NCBI GenBank assembly: GCA_030618905.1 | Contig: JAUXCL010000047.1 | Location: 1-13,987, forward strand | DNA: 13,987 nucleotides | Reading direction: 5' to 3' | From: Bacteroidales bacterium | GTDB lineage: Bacteria; Bacteroidota; Bacteroidia; Bacteroidales; B18-G4 | Shown: positions 13,882 to 13,987 of the stretch, in pieces | Numbering within the stretch: the first letter of the stretch is position 1 | Layout: every line of letters begins with the position of its first letter | The notes under the pieces: generated by a model | Seen by the model: only the letters and a program-made list of their open reading frames with translations | Database searches by the model: none | Told to the model about the DNA's origin: nothing | Program-made: the position numbers and the translations under genes

Positions 13882-13987
13882 AGACTAAAATATTTGCATT
13901 TCGGTATGCGATCATTGTTGTTTTAGCAATCCTGACTACCACTGCCAGATCTCAGGAGATGCTTGGCGTTATTAGTGGTAACTATGC
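13875..13987 (+). CDS. DUF5723-like outer-membrane protein 2, cut by the window end
   Basis: Only the first 37 codons are seen. From the ATG at 13875 a signal peptide (M-W-K-T-K-I-F-A-F-R, hydrophobic core, T-A-R-S) is followed by Q-E-M-L-G-V-I-S-G-N-Y-A. This matches the mature start of the gene before it, Q-E-M-W-G-I-V-S-S-N-Y-A, at 8 of 12 positions with conservative changes elsewhere. It is therefore almost certainly a tandem paralogue, although the rest of the protein is outside the window. No clear -7 box is seen in the 135-base gap, so the two may be co-transcribed. Confidence 0.78.
   Translation, partial: MWKTKIFAFRYAIIVVLAILTTTARSQEMLGVISGNY

Overview
The window looks like a chromosomal piece of a Bacteroidota genome, probably class Bacteroidia. 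Four things point there. There are several TAnnTTTG-type -7 promoter elements. There are no clear Shine-Dalgarno sequences. Three lipoproteins carry short signal peptides, two of them with the acidic C-T-K-[D/E] start of a Bacteroidota surface-export signal. Two families present, DUF4294 and a DUF5723-like outer-membrane protein, are ones I associate with this phylum. I see no phage, transposase, integrase or CRISPR sequence.

Left part (1-1860, minus strand): two small, related lipoprotein genes, the first cut by the window edge. Each has its own promoter, and they are separated by a 300-base gap that holds a nested inverted repeat. Upstream of them lies pcm, protein-L-isoaspartate methyltransferase.

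Middle-left (1933-5434, plus strand): a promoter drives a Gfo/Idh/MocA-type NAD(P)-dependent sugar oxidoreductase. It is followed by an unrecognised lipoprotein whose stop codon overlaps the start of a membrane polyprenyl-glycosylphosphotransferase. This looks like a small surface-glycan locus: one enzyme to alter a sugar, one to load the first sugar phosphate on the lipid carrier, and a lipoprotein of unknown role coupled to it.

Middle-right (5438-9414, minus strand): a proteostasis operon, tig-clpP-clpX, with a promoter upstream of tig. A secreted DUF4294 protein sits at its end. The last codons of this operon and of the glycosyltransferase gene converge with only 3 bases between the stops.

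Right part: a large sensor histidine kinase with about ten TPR units (minus strand), whose first ATG lies in the loop of a perfect 9-bp inverted repeat. Next come a tRNA-Leu(UAG) with its own promoter and terminator, and then two tandem DUF5723-like outer-membrane protein genes on the plus strand, the second cut by the window edge.

Most of the window is ordinary core genome. The parts that deserve attention are the paralogous lipoprotein pair, the translationally coupled lipoprotein/glycosyltransferase pair, the DUF4294 gene in the clp operon, and three structured leaders or intergenic regions.
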